NCBI GenBank assembly: GCA_916700875.1
Contig: CAKAKS010000022.1
Span: 16,233,065-16,297,064 of the forward strand
Length of the DNA: 64,000 bases
Source of the DNA: Sebastes aleutianus
Taxonomy: Eukaryota; Chordata; Actinopteri; Perciformes; Sebastidae
Reading direction: 5' to 3'
In this document: positions 49,667 to 61,329 of the stretch, in pieces
Numbering within the stretch: position 1 is the first letter of the stretch
How the letters are laid out: every line of letters starts with the position of its first letter
Translations under genes and position numbers: made by a program
Notes under the pieces: model-generated
The model's input: the letters and a program-made list of their open reading frames with translations, nothing else
Databases searched by the model: none
What the model was told of the DNA's origin: nothing

Positions 49667-51241
49667 CCACTTAGTTAGGTTTAGGAAAGAACTACATGAT
49701 TGGGCTTAAAACTACATTTATACAGTGAAAATGACACTGAACGTTGTGAACACGGGACACGAACGAACAGCTGATTGTAACGTGACGCATGGGACACTAA
49801 CAGTGGTCTCCTGGATGAAAGCCTCGTGTTTGTTGGACCCATCCACCTCCCCTCCAGCCCGCCCACCCCGATGTGTCTTCTTTTCGCCCTTTAAACTACG
49901 TCACCACAGTCACTCCCGGCGCACTTTCTCTGAGTGTTTGCTGTTGCTGCAGATGGGTTTACATTGTAGTTAATGGAAAGTGCGGTGCGTTTCATACCGG
50001 CACTATGACGCCTTATCCAGGATATGATGCTCACTTGTACAAACAACAACTAAGATAATCAGATATTAAAACATGTTCATTACCATCCAACTACTCTCCA
50101 TGTAGATGCATACATAGATTTTCACTACTTTTTGGCTTCCTAACACAAATAAAAGTCTTCTTCTGACCTTCAGTAGAGGTTTCAGTCGTCTATCAGCTTT
50201 AGGAGTTTACCCAAAGAGTCAGAATATTCTGATCTGGTGTCTGAAGAAGCTGAGAAAACAGGACAGTAGGTGTTGATGCGTGTCTCACACCACCGGTGTG
50301 CTGCCACTGTGTTTTTCTTTCTCACATTGTTTAATGGGAGTAATATTTGGTGTCCCGAGGAGATAAAACTATCCAATATTTGAGGAGAAAAAAGCAAAAA
50401 GGAGCGAAGAAAATCAATTGTATGACGCTGAAATGTGTTTTTCTTCTATTCTCCTGTTCCATTAGACTGCTGCTGCAAGGAGGATGAATCAGAGGGTTGC
50501 ACTTATCGAGAGGAGGTTGGATTCTCAGATGTCTGAAAACCATAAATGAAATCAGCCTTTACTCCTTATTGTGTTTCATGTCCCAGCTTCCCCAACAGGA
50601 AGTCTTTGTCTTAATAATCACACTGATTGTTGCTGGATAAATATTTGGAAATTGAGTCATAAAGAACAACAGCTGCAGTCTCTTAGAGCTCAAAGAAAAC
50701 AATCAAACACACAGAAAACTGAATCAGGTTGTTTTCCATGCAGAGTTCTCCATGAGTTCTCAGTGTTGAAACAGAACATGGTTCCGAATGTTAAATAACT
50801 TCTAATATATAATAATATATATAATAAAGTTTGAGCAGCACTCTGAAGAACAGATAATGAAAAGTAGGCCGACAATGTATTTTCTATTTGAGGGTTTCTT
50901 TCATCAGTCTTTCTCAAACATGATTCTGTACTGGGTAGAGAAATCATATCATCTTATTAACACCAATAACACAGTTGGTTTGTTTGTTACCTCGAATTTT
51001 TGAAGTAAACTTTGTTTTTCTCTCATACCTCCACGGTGAACGGAGAATCCAAAAACAGAAAATACAGGTCTCATTTATCTATTGGTTTGCTCACTACTTC
51101 CCAAACACATGCATATGTTTCTTAATCTTTTAAGCCGTCGGTAAAAAACGGCTAAAACAACATACCAAAAATTAATCAGGAATAGCTCCTCAACCATGAG
51201 GCTAATACGCAAATATCTGGTCTCCTTTCAAAGGTAAGAAG

Positions 51242-51927
51242 TAGGGCTGTCAATCGATTAAAATAGTTCATCACAAATTAATCGCACATTATTCATCTGT
51301 TCAAAATGTACCTTAAAGGGAGATTTGTCAAGTATTTAATACTCTTATTTACATGGGAGTGGACAAATATGTTGCTTTATGCAAATGTATGTTTATATTT
51401 ATTAGTGGAAATCAATTAACTACACAAAACAATGACAAATATTGTCCAGAAACCCTCACAGGTACTGCATTTAGCATAAAACAATATGCTCAAATCATAA
51501 CATTGCAAACTGCAGCCCAACAGGCAACAACAGCTGTCAGTGTGTCAGTGTGCTGACTTGACTATGACTTGCCCCAAACTGCATGTGATTATCATAAAGT
51601 GGGCATGTCTGTAAAGGGGAGACTCGTGGGTACCCATAGAACCCATTTTCATTCACATATCTGGAGGTCAGAGGTCAAGGGACCCCTTTGAAAATGGCCA
51701 TGACAGTTTTTCCTCACCAAAATTTAGTGCAAGTTTGGAGCGTTATTTAACCTCCTTCATGACAAGCTAGTATGACATGGTTGGTACCAATGGATTCATT
51801 AGCTTTCTAGTTTCATATGATACCAGTATCTTCACTCTAGCTTTAAAACTAAGTCCACTACAACCTAAAAATCACAAGTTGCATTAATCCGTTAAAGAAA
51901 TTAGTGGCGTTAACTTTGACAGTCCTA
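51242..51927 (+). mobile_element. hAT-like non-autonomous element with target duplication
   Basis: 686 bp. The left end TAGGGCTGTCAA and the right end TTTGACAGTCCTA are inverted. The flanking octamers GTAAGAAG (51234-51241) and ATAAAAAG (51928-51935) agree at 6/8 positions, as expected for an aged 8-bp hAT target duplication. The pre-insertion sequence is preserved at 12596-12603. A fragment of the same interior is at 60590-60665. Confidence 0.85.
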
Positions 51928-51935
51928 ATAAAAAG

Positions 51936-52200
51936 CTAAGGGATATGAATCCATTGTAAATAAACCTATTTCTATTTCCACTCCAATGTAATGAAAGAAA
52001 AAATAAGATTGTTATCCTCACCTACTATAGTATAAAATCGAAATTTCCAAGGCAATATCACCATCATAACAAATATCCCATGAATTATGGTGCAACTGAA
52101 TGTCTTCTTTTACTCTCTGACTACAGCTGTATCTGCGAATTTGATGAAAATACACTAAAATACAACATTTGTGATACAGTTTATAAAGAATGCCCTTGTT
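51936..52200 (+). repeat. Right half of the dispersed repeat split by a hAT-like insertion
   Basis: Continues the match to 12604-12840 after the inserted element. The left half is 51195-51241. Confidence 0.7.
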
Positions 52201-52299
52201 AAACGCAGACCCCATTAACAAGACTTTAGTCATTTATATACAAAAGGTCATCTTGTGGGTGAAGTCTTCTTTTAAACGTGTCACATAATAATTAAATGT

Positions 52300-52425
52300 T
52301 AAAGTGACCTTTATCATTTTAAAATCCTCACCAACAGTATATTATGATTATAGGGCGTTAATGTGACCTTTATTATCATTATAGGATGTAAATGTGACAT
52401 TTAATATCATTACAGGAATGTAAAG
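52300..52425 (+). repeat. Short degenerate tandem repeat
   Basis: Three or four copies of a roughly 40-bp phrase of the form aatgtgacctttattatcattatagg. Confidence 0.6.
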
Positions 52426-53457
52426 AAAGACTGACGGTGACACTAAATCCCCCAAAACTTTCTACTAGTTTGATTATAGGAGGAAGGCAAACACATTAAC
52501 ATTCGATAAAGAACCTGAATATAAGATTAATCATTAAAGAAAACAATAATTCCTGTGACATTCAACGGCGTCTCAAGCTTGTCTGTTGAGGCTTATTAAA
52601 AGGCAGAAGTGTTGCAGACGGAAACCTGTTGACATTCAGACTCTCGGCGGCGATTAGCTGGCAGATAAACACCGACAGTCTCGGCTTTATGACGCTGACA
52701 GTTGGTGGAATTACAGAAGATGAAGGAATAACAAGCTAAATGGCTGCAAGATGGAGGTTTTATTGAAGCAGGAGCTGCTCAGTGGGTCATCACACACACT
52801 GTTTGTTTGTTTGTCTATCTGTAGTCTGTCAGACTTTAATCCTCCCTGAAGGAACAGCGTCTCATTACAGGAACAGAGATTCTTACAGAGACACATTATA
52901 CCGACAACACGGCAGGAAGACAAACAGCTGCGTCTGAACGAGGTGAAGGAAACAAGAAGTTGACAATGAAGTCTGGAAGTGTCCCGGACTAACTGGAGAT
53001 CTGTTTAGTTTCAGCTCAGATCCTCTGAAGGATGGAGATGGTTCTTTTATCCTGAGTCTTTGTGTTGTGTTTACAGCGCGTGTTCCATATTTAATTTTTA
53101 ATACCTTCATTTGTTTGAACTCTGAAGACTTGCCAACTTTTTCTGGATGTCTAAGAATGATGAAATGATTCCTACAGTCAGAACGGGCGATGAGGGCTGA
53201 TTATATCACTGGATATTGGGACAGGCTCTGCATTTAATGTATAGTAAACATCTGCTGAATGCAGATAGTAAAGTCTGCATATAAAGCATCTAAACAAATA
53301 CTCAATCTGTTCAGACAAATACAAATCAAGAACTACGAAAATCATCACTTCTGTCTCCAAATTTGGCTTTCTGAGTAAAATACGTTGTAAAGTGACTTGT
53401 TTTTATTAACTCATTAAAAGTTGATGTTTTGGAGATAACATGTTAAAGAACCACTAC

Positions 53458-53690
53458 TTAACAACACCCTAGAAACCATCTTGAACAGCCTAGCAACCAC
53501 AGAACAACACCATAGCACCTAGCAACCAGCTGGTGACACCCTATCAACCACTTTCTAACATTGTAAACACCAACCACAACACTCTGGTAACCAACTATCA
53601 ACTAACCTCCTAGTAACCATCTACCAACGCCTTACAAATCAGCTTGAACAGTCTAGCAACCACCAAGCAACAACCATCCCAGATACCCTC
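53458..53690 (+). repeat. Degenerate (cctagcaacca)n array
   Basis: Irregular recurrence of ctagcaaccac, cctatcaaccac and cctagtaaccatc at 20-30 bp spacing. A common fish minisatellite-like tract. Confidence 0.8.
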
Positions 53691-53692
53691 AC

Positions 53693-53775
53693 GAGGGCTG
53701 GCGAATTACTATTTTGGCTTCCAATGATTATGAAAACAAAATAATCGAGATAAAACGATTACAGCGCCGCATTCC
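53693..53775 (+). mobile_element. Fragment of the tagggctgyac hAT-like family
   Basis: gagggctggcgaattactat, tttggcttccaatgattatg and aaaataatcgagataaaacg resemble the end of 57896-58781. Confidence 0.5.
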
Positions 53776-53869
53776 GTTTCACAATGATGCTCTCGTTTTG
53801 TTTCGTGTTATAAATCCAGCGCACTTCGTACCGTTTTTATAATCGTGACTCTCTTTACAGCTGTTTTGC

Positions 53870-54310
53870 ACGTCTTTGTAATCATGGTCATTTTGTATCT
53901 CTTGGTGGTTGTTTTGCGTCTCTTTGGAATCTTTTTCTGACTCTGTAGTCGTTTTGTGTCTCATTGTAGTCATTTTATGTTTATTCGTGGTTGTTTTGCG
54001 TCTTTTTGTGTCTCTTTGTAGTCATTTTATGTTTATTTGTGGTTGTTTTGTATCTCTTTGTAGTGTTTTTGTATCTCTTTGTAGTCTTTTTATGTCTCTT
54101 TGTGGTTGTTTTAGTGTCTCTTTGTAGTAATTTGACGTTTATTTCTGGCCATTTCTGTCTCTTTGTGGTTGTTTTGGTTTCCTTTTGATTGTTTTGTCTT
54201 TTATGGTTGTTTTGCGTCTATTTTGTGGTCTTTTGTTTCTCTTTTTAGACATTTTATGTTTCTTTGTGGTCATTTCAAGTCTCGTCCTGGTTGGTACGTG
54301 TCTCTTTGAG
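53870..54310 (+). repeat. Degenerate minisatellite (gtctctttgtagtcattttatg)
   Basis: About 15 irregular units of tttgtggttgttttgtgtctctttgtagtc. It creates Leu-Cys-Leu-Phe-Val-Val open frames that are not genes. Confidence 0.9.
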
Positions 54311-55701
54311 TGACATTTTGTAGCTGAAGGCCAGTTGGGGCCCCCGGCGCTTGTGCCCCGTAGGCCTGTTCAGTATTCCTTTCATGTTTACTGATCAGTA
54401 TAAACTCATTTGGAGACTTGGCAGACACATGAATTACAACATTTCCCGCATTGTGTTAATGGAAAATCCGGTCGACATTATGTTTCTTTCATAACGTATA
54501 TTCTGTTGAAAAGTAGTTGTACATAAATATAATGTCTAGGAAACAGGGTTGGAGCTGGCATGCACCACCAATCGTATCTGGCCAAACTGCATATTCAACA
54601 GGGTTTTAACATGGTGTATATATCTGTTTGAAAATGCAATACAGAGATGCAGCAAATGGAAATTTACTTTTTTCTCTGGACTTAAATGTGCATAAGAAAT
54701 GGAAATGATCATATAATGTGCTGCACTGCCCAAGGAAACATCTTGTGTCACCTTAGCAATCAAGTAGCAACACATTAGGAACACGATATTGACTTTTACT
54801 GAGGCAGAAAACACATTTTCTAGTTATTATTTAGCTATCTACATTATGATTCACATGAGGTTATCTCCGAGTGTAAAAACACGGCACATTGATTTGTTTG
54901 CAGGCTAAGTTGCATCATTTATGCAGAGACTAAATTCCTGCTCTGGGAAACCTCCAGCATGCCGACTGATGCTTTCCTTTTCTTTCTGCCGTTCTGAGGA
55001 GGATGGAAGGATGAATGTTTCTGTCACATGAAGCTGTTTCAGCCGTTATGAAGAATATGGAGACGGGTGATTTTTTTTTTTCTTGCCTCCGTCATATAAA
55101 GCTGTTTCTTTCAGAGGTTCTGGAGGAGGAGGATGGAGGGATGGGAGGATTAATGTTTCTGTCAGAGGGAGCTACTCTGCAAACAGACAGCAGCGTCTCC
55201 GCTGCCTTCAGGCTCATACAAGGATTTTAATATGAGAGCGATGCTGTAACAGAGACGCACAGAGAGAGGATCCAAAAAACTGTTTGTTAATAGGAAAATA
55301 TGCATGTGCTGCTTCCCGGATCCTCCTCATGCCCTGCACACTCTCTTTGTCTGCATGTAGAGTCATATTCTGATATTAAAAACTGGTACAATACCACTGT
55401 TAATCTAAAATCTGTCCCTCCAGTGTTGTGGCCAACGTTAATGAAAGTTACATTCATTCATTCAACATTCATCAGGGGAAGATCTGAAGCATTTCATCAT
55501 CATGACGACTGAGTTATTCACTATGTTCATGTGTTCTTCACAGCTCCTGCAGTGAAAGCATGAACACTTTTCAATCATTTAATCGTCCTCAATTAATTAT
55601 CAGCTCTTCAATCACAGCTGCTCTTCAAACTGACAAAATGTTCCTTCTTCAAGACCGTGATATAATGCAGCGATGATTTTATTGCTATTTCTGCCAGTCC
55701 A

Positions 55702-56880
55702 TAGTCTGTATATAAGAAGCAGACGTAGTCACCGTGACGTCACCCATTGGTTTGTGGACTACAGTTCTGAAGCCTCGAGTTTGGAATTTTGGTCGTCACC
55801 ATCTTGGTTTTTGTCCGTCACCATCTTGGTTTCCGGTCGTCACCATCTTGGTTTTTGTCCGTCACCATCTTGGTTTCCGGTCGTCACCATCTTGGTTTTT
55901 GGTTGTCGCCATCTTGGTTTTTGGTTGTCGCCATCTTGGTTTTTGGTCGTTGACATCTTGGTTTTTGGTCGTCGCCATTTTGGTTTTTGTCTGTCGCTAT
56001 CTTGGTTTTTGGTTGTCGCCATCTTGGTTTTTGGCCGTCGCCATCTTGGTTTTAGGCCGTCGCCATCTTGTTTTTTGGCCGTCCCCATCTTGGTTTTTGG
56101 CCGTCGCCATCTTGGTTTTTGGTCGTCGACATCTTGGTTTTAGGCCGTCCCCATCTTGGTTTTTGGCCGTCGCCATCTTGGTTTTTGGTCGTCGACATCT
56201 TGGTTTTTGTCTGTCGCTATCTTGGTTTTTGGTTGTCGCCATCTTGGTTTTAGGCCGTCGCCATCTTGTTTTTTGGCCGTCCCCATCTTGGTTTTTGGCC
56301 GTCGACATCTTGGTTTTAGGCCATCGCCATCTTGGTTTTTGGTTGTCGCCATCTTGGTTTTTGGCCGTCGCCATCTTGGTTTTAGGCCGTCGCCATCTTG
56401 GTTTTTGGCCGTCGCCATCTTGGTTTTTGGTCGTCGACATCTTGGTTTTAGGCCGTCCCCATCTTGGTTTTTGGCCGTCGCCATCTTGGTTTTAGGCCGT
56501 CCCCATCTTGGTTTTTGGCCGTCGCCATCTTGGTTTTAGGCCGTCCCCATCTTGGTTTTTGGTCGTCGACATCTTGTTTTTTGGCCGTCGCCATCTTGGT
56601 TTTTGGTCGTCGCCATCTTGGTTTTAGGCCGTCCCCATCTTGGTTTTTGGCCGTCGCCATCTTGGTTTTTGGTCGTCGACATCTTGTTTTTTGGCCGTCG
56701 CCATCTTGGTTTTTGGTCGTCGACATCTTGTTTTTTGGCCGTCGCCATCTTGGTTTTTGGTCGTCCCCATCTTGGTTTTAGGCCGTCCCCATCTTGGTTT
56801 TTGGCCGTCGCCATCTTGGTTTTTGGTCGTCGACATCTTGTTTTTTGGCACAACCGAACGCTGAATAAGACATTTAAGCG
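55702..56880 (+). mobile_element. Composite repeat with giant 22-bp minisatellite
   Basis: The head ccatagtctgtatataagaag, CRE TGACGTCA (55735-55742) and ATTGG (55746-55750) are followed by the expanded array (55787-56850). A short 3' stub, cacaaccgaacgctgaataagacattta (cf. 62049-62080), follows. It is the expanded member of a family also present at 32.6 kb and 62.0 kb. Confidence 0.85.
55787..56850 (+). repeat. 48-unit 22-bp minisatellite
   Basis: The consensus is ttggtttttggccgtcgccatc. The phrase atctt recurs from 55801 to 56835, a span of 1034 bp = 47 x 22, so all 48 units keep register without a single net indel. Variants alternate between tttttgg/ttttagg, ccgtc/tcgtc/ttgtc and cgccatc/ccccatc/cgacatc. 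Variant-unit spacings such as 44, 66, 110 and 132 bp suggest block duplication. Because 22 is not a multiple of 3 and the unit lacks stops, long open frames (up to 253 codons) occur in several frames on both strands. They are not genes. Confidence 0.97.
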
Positions 56881-57604
56881 TCTGATACGTTTGCGGTCTA
56901 GACGGGGGGGTTTGACAACTGAGGTTTGAATTCATCGAATCAAACATTACAGCAGTGATCGTTACAGACACACCTGGTGGAGATCTGAACTCTACTGAGG
57001 ACACATTTCTAGTTTGTTATTGTTTTCTTGCAACTTGATTGATTTTAATTAATGTGCAGATTTAATTTGCCAGTGGGGGATTCTTTATATCAGATCCCTG
57101 TGGACTCAGAAGAGCAAAACAGGACGGTTGAGCAGTTTATATAGAAGTTTTGTGCTCAGAAAAATTACAATGAATGCATTTAATTTGGGTTTATCCCATG
57201 TTAATGCAACAAATACCTCAGGAGTTCACACAACTGAATTAATACATTTAAATGAAGTAAATTAGGACCAACGTAGGTCACAGTGGACACTATCAGGAGG
57301 AGTTATTGAATCAACAGTGTGCAGGCTCTCCAGGGTGGAAAAGGCGGTAGAATAAGCACTATACTTTAGTTTAACCATTAATTAAATTAGTCTGGAGTAT
57401 TGTAATGATGCATAGTGCGTGCTGTAGGACTCTACTTCAAAACCATCTAGAATAGGAGTGTTTGGAAGAGGCTTAATGTCTCTGAGTAATATCGTACAGA
57501 ACTGTAAGTGTATGAATTACTCAGTAATTTGCTAATCTCTCATATCTTGGAAACATCAGCTAAGTAGTGTGGGCTGGTGGGAAATGGGAGCACGTCCTGA
57601 TATC

Positions 57605-57712
57605 CTGGAAAATCCATTAATCCATTATGTGTGCAGGATTATCGTGAGCAGGATCGCAGGAGGCTGGAGGCCGAAATGCAGAGGACACGTCGTCACTCTA
57701 TCACAGGGTTAA
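57605..57712 (-). repeat. Inverted 3' fragment of the gcacggtggctcag repeat
   Basis: aatccattaatccatta...gagcaggatcgcaggaggctggaggc...cactctatcacagggttaac is the reverse complement of the family's 3' half. Confidence 0.6.
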
Positions 57713-57895
57713 CATATATACAGTATATATGTCCCGACTGAGCACGGGTCGCACATTATGGCTGATTTCCATCAACACTGCGAGCGCCACGGGGGAAATA
57801 CCGAACACCGCTACAGTGGCTACACTGGTTACAGAGCAGAATCGCTACCTGTGTGAAGGAAGAGCGACCATGCGGCCGTCTTGCTGAGGTCAAAG

Positions 57896-58781
57896 TAGGG
57901 CTGTACGATTATGGCCAAAATGATACTCATGATTATTTTGATCAATATTGAAATCGTGATTATTCATCACGATTAGGGCCGAAATATTTTTATTGCAATT
58001 TCACATTTAAATAAACAGAGCGCTGCTTTCACTTTCGATTTGTGCTTCATTCCAACCGTCAAAAACTCTAAATGCCTTCAAATGATTAGAAAAGAAAAGA
58101 TTGTATTTATATTCAAATATTTGCTCTGATTGAAAAACAATATTGTCATTAGTAGTTTTAATTATATATTATAAGCTGCTTAGAGCTAGTGTTATTATAA
58201 TTATCTCTATTATCTATTTCATATTGCTGATTAAACATCTCCTTCTAACGACTGGATTTATTCAAGTTTCTCGCCAAAAACTTCATTTTACAAGCTTAAA
58301 TTTGAACGCATCATGATAACGGTATAGTTCACCATCGCCCAATACTCATTTTACTGAGTATAGCTTGCATGCACCATAATGTGCTCCGTGCTGGGATTAC
58401 TCTGAGCAGCATCATGGGAAGGAATTACAATAAAATAAGTGTTTGATTAAGTCAGTTGTTCCAAGTGTTTTAAATGTTGTTCCTCCACGGCTTATTTTGG
58501 ACTTGGTTGTGATAAATTACAGCTTTATTTCTACTATTACTTCCACACCGACGACATGTTATTGTGGGTGACGTTACTCACTTTGCCGCCATGTGCCGAC
58601 GTAAAACCATCATGTGGCGGCTACATTTGTATGTTTGACTGGTAAAAATATCATATATATGACTGCTGAAAAACGGCCGGCTTCAATCGACTACTGATTG
58701 CCGCTGCATTCGGTCATTCATTTAATTGCGGGAAGCCAAAATCGTTAACGTGATTAAAATTTGATTAATTGTGCAGCCCTA
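57896..58781 (+). mobile_element. hAT-like MITE with TAGGGCTGYAC ends
   Basis: Left TAGGGCTGTACGATTATGGCC, right (reverse complement) TAGGGCTGCACAATTAATCAA. 886 bp, with paired atcgtgat/atcacgat motifs near the left end. No clear 8-bp target duplication (ggtcaaag versus atacacag). No transposase found. Confidence 0.75.
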
Positions 58782-59222
58782 ATACACAGACAGACAATCA
58801 GAAGACAGACTATAGGGAGAACAAGTAGACTGCAGATAGAAAGGCCCCAACGTGGCCGAATGGATGCACAAAATATGTTTCTAAATGTTCATGATGTACT
58901 GCTAGTAAAAGTAAAGCGGTCACACCTGTAGAGTCACCTGAAGCAGAACCAGAGTCACAACCTCTGATGAATGTGAAATAATAGAAGCTTATTTTTTTTA
59001 CTTAAAATGCAAGGAAGACAAAAAAATAGATTAATGTATTCATTACAAAGACTAAAACTCATAAGCCTGACTGATTCCACCCTAATATCACCACCCACTC
59101 CCACACCCCCCCACACACACACAGTGGTGGAGGCTGGTGATGGTTATAAATGACCCAGATATGATTTGTCATTAAAACAGCATTTCACTAAAATTATCTT
59201 TCAGTAACAAGGAGGCACAGGC

Positions 59223-59229
59223 CTAGTGT

Positions 59230-59306
<77 letters not shown>
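59223..59306. repeat. (TG)n microsatellite
   Basis: About 80 bp TG with two TC interruptions. A GAGGAG/GAAGAA purine tract follows at 59385-59425. Confidence 0.96.
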
Positions 59307-59823
59307 GGAGAGCTTTGTCTTGAGTCCTTGAGTGTCTGGCAGACGAGATGGATGAGCTGTAATTACACTGATAGAGAGACGATCGGAGGAGGAGAAGAAG
59401 AAGAGGATGAGGAGGAGGAGGAGGGGAAACAAGGTCGTATATGTATTTGTCCTTGTACAGGAGCGTCGGACGCGTGCATGTGCATATTTTTCTGTTTTTA
59501 AATGTTATGGTTGTTAGAGGGAAGATGGGATATCAGCCGAGTCCAGCACCAGTGGAAGATTTTGACTTTCAAATCAGACTCCTAACGGACCTGATGGACA
59601 TGATAAACAGCGTAGAACTGAAATATATAGAGCAGCTTTGCTCCCCAGGTCGCAGCTGGATCCGATTCTTAGCTTCAATTATTAATAATTAATCTGTTTT
59701 TCAAATCGAGAGGCAAAGACACCGCGTGAGGTGAAAGGGACAGGTTCATTCAGTGGAAGTAATTTATTTTTGTTTGGCTGCTTATCAGCGCGGTCAGCAG
59801 CAGCAGCTGTGGCACAATTAAAG

Positions 59824-60167
59824 TACTTTAAAACCCTTAGTGCCCAAATGCTGTAATTAGTCATAAATCACACTCGTTTTCGGAGTCAAATCTAAACACT
59901 TTTTCATGCCACACATATATTTGGATTCAGTGTGACTTTCCCTTTCAGAGGATACACTTTTCTCTTGTGTCTGCTTCTCATAAACGTCCATAAACCTGAT
60001 TAGAAAAAAAAAGACGCTCCTTATAGCTGCAGAACTTGCCTAAGAATTATCACGTTTTTAGGTTTTCTTCAGCATCACAGTAATCCAGCGATAGTTGTGT
60101 GTACCTTCATGAGTACACTGCAAACAGGAGATGCTAATAGATGATTCAACATACTTTTAATTGATGG
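59824..60167 (+). repeat. 344-bp tandem duplication, unit 1
   Basis: Starts tactttaaaacccttagtgccc and contains agctgcagaacttgcct and tcacagtaatccagcgata. The same phrase restarts exactly 344 bp later at 60168. Confidence 0.9.
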
Positions 60168-60510
60168 TACTTTAAAACCCTTAGTGCCCGATTGCTGCAA
60201 TTAGTCGTCAATCACACTTGTTTCTGGAGTCATAACTCAGGCAAATCTGAACACATTTTCATGCTACACATATTCTCTGATTCAGTCTGACTTTCACTTT
60301 CAGAGGATGCCATTTTTCTCTAATGTCTGCTGCTAATAAACGTCCATAAACCTGCTTAGAAAACAGAGAAAAGAGGTGCCTTATAGCTGCAGAACTTGCC
60401 TGAGAATAATCACGTTTTTAAGTTTTCTTCAGTATCACAGTAATCCAGTGATAGTAGTCTGTATACATCCATGGGTACATTACAAACTGCAACAGGTAAT
60501 AGATATGTAA
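60168..60510 (+). repeat. 344-bp tandem duplication, unit 2
   Basis: Second unit of the tandem duplication. It diverges mainly by point changes and by a slightly altered end (cattacaaactgcaacaggtaatag). Confidence 0.9.
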
Positions 60511-60589
60511 ACAAATATAATCTAAAAAATGTTAGGTCCCCAGTGTAATCCACTGAATCCATGGCAAACGTATAGATTCAGTTTTTTGT

Positions 60590-60665
60590 CTGTTCAAAAT
60601 GTACCTTAAAGGGAGATTTACCAAGTATTTAATACTCTTATCAACATGGGAGTGGAAAAAAAAAA
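60590..60665 (+). mobile_element. Fragment of the hAT-like element interior
   Basis: tgttcaaaatgtaccttaaa, gggagattta.caagtattta and tactcttatcaacatgggag match 29080-29140 and 51300-51360. Confidence 0.8.
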
Positions 60666-61329
60666 CAAATATTAACTTAAGGAGATTACTGAAGCGAAGT
60701 AACATGTTTTTTTTATCCCTGGATCAGTGATATTATCCTCTACCCATTCTTATAACAATATTTGCCCTGTGTTGAAAACCTGGGGACACTGGTCTCCCAA
60801 TTTCGGCTGAAGGGCGACGCCTAAAAACTTGATCCAAACCACCATAAAATGTCCCCATATTTGAGGACAATATAAGGTCCACATCATCTAGGAGAAAAGG
60901 AGGTAATGAATCCATGTCGACCTCGGTACAGAAGCAAGTTAATTATCTCTAATCTCAAGATACCAAACTGTTATCTAGAGTTCCCATCTTAATTACCGAG
61001 ATAACAGATTCTGCTATCTGACTTCATTATATCATCCGGAGACATTAAAACTGCTATCAAGATTTAGAGTCACTCATTATCTAGAGACGGAGAATGGTGT
61101 TCATCTGTAGTATTTAAAACCAGCTGTCCTTGTCATTTAATTAAGATATTCTCTGGAGATATAATTCATTGTTTTCATGTGATGACAACATGAATGTGAC
61201 ATTTTATCAAGATCACAATAGACAATTTATACTTAAACTAAAATGTTATAGTTTACTTAACGTAACTTTCTCACTTTGTATTGAGTCACAGAATAAGATT
61301 TAAAGTTATCAGTGATGTTATGTATAGAC

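Noticed and set aside
55734..56495. 253-codon open frame with repeated PSWFLAVAILVFGRRHLGF-like units
   Set aside because: It is the translation of a stop-free 22-bp tandem repeat. Comparable open frames exist in other frames and on the other strand, so it is not evidence of a protein.
57886..58789. 8-bp target duplication for the hAT-like element at 57.9 kb
   Set aside because: Flanks ggtcaaag and atacacag agree at only 4/8 positions, so no duplication is claimed.
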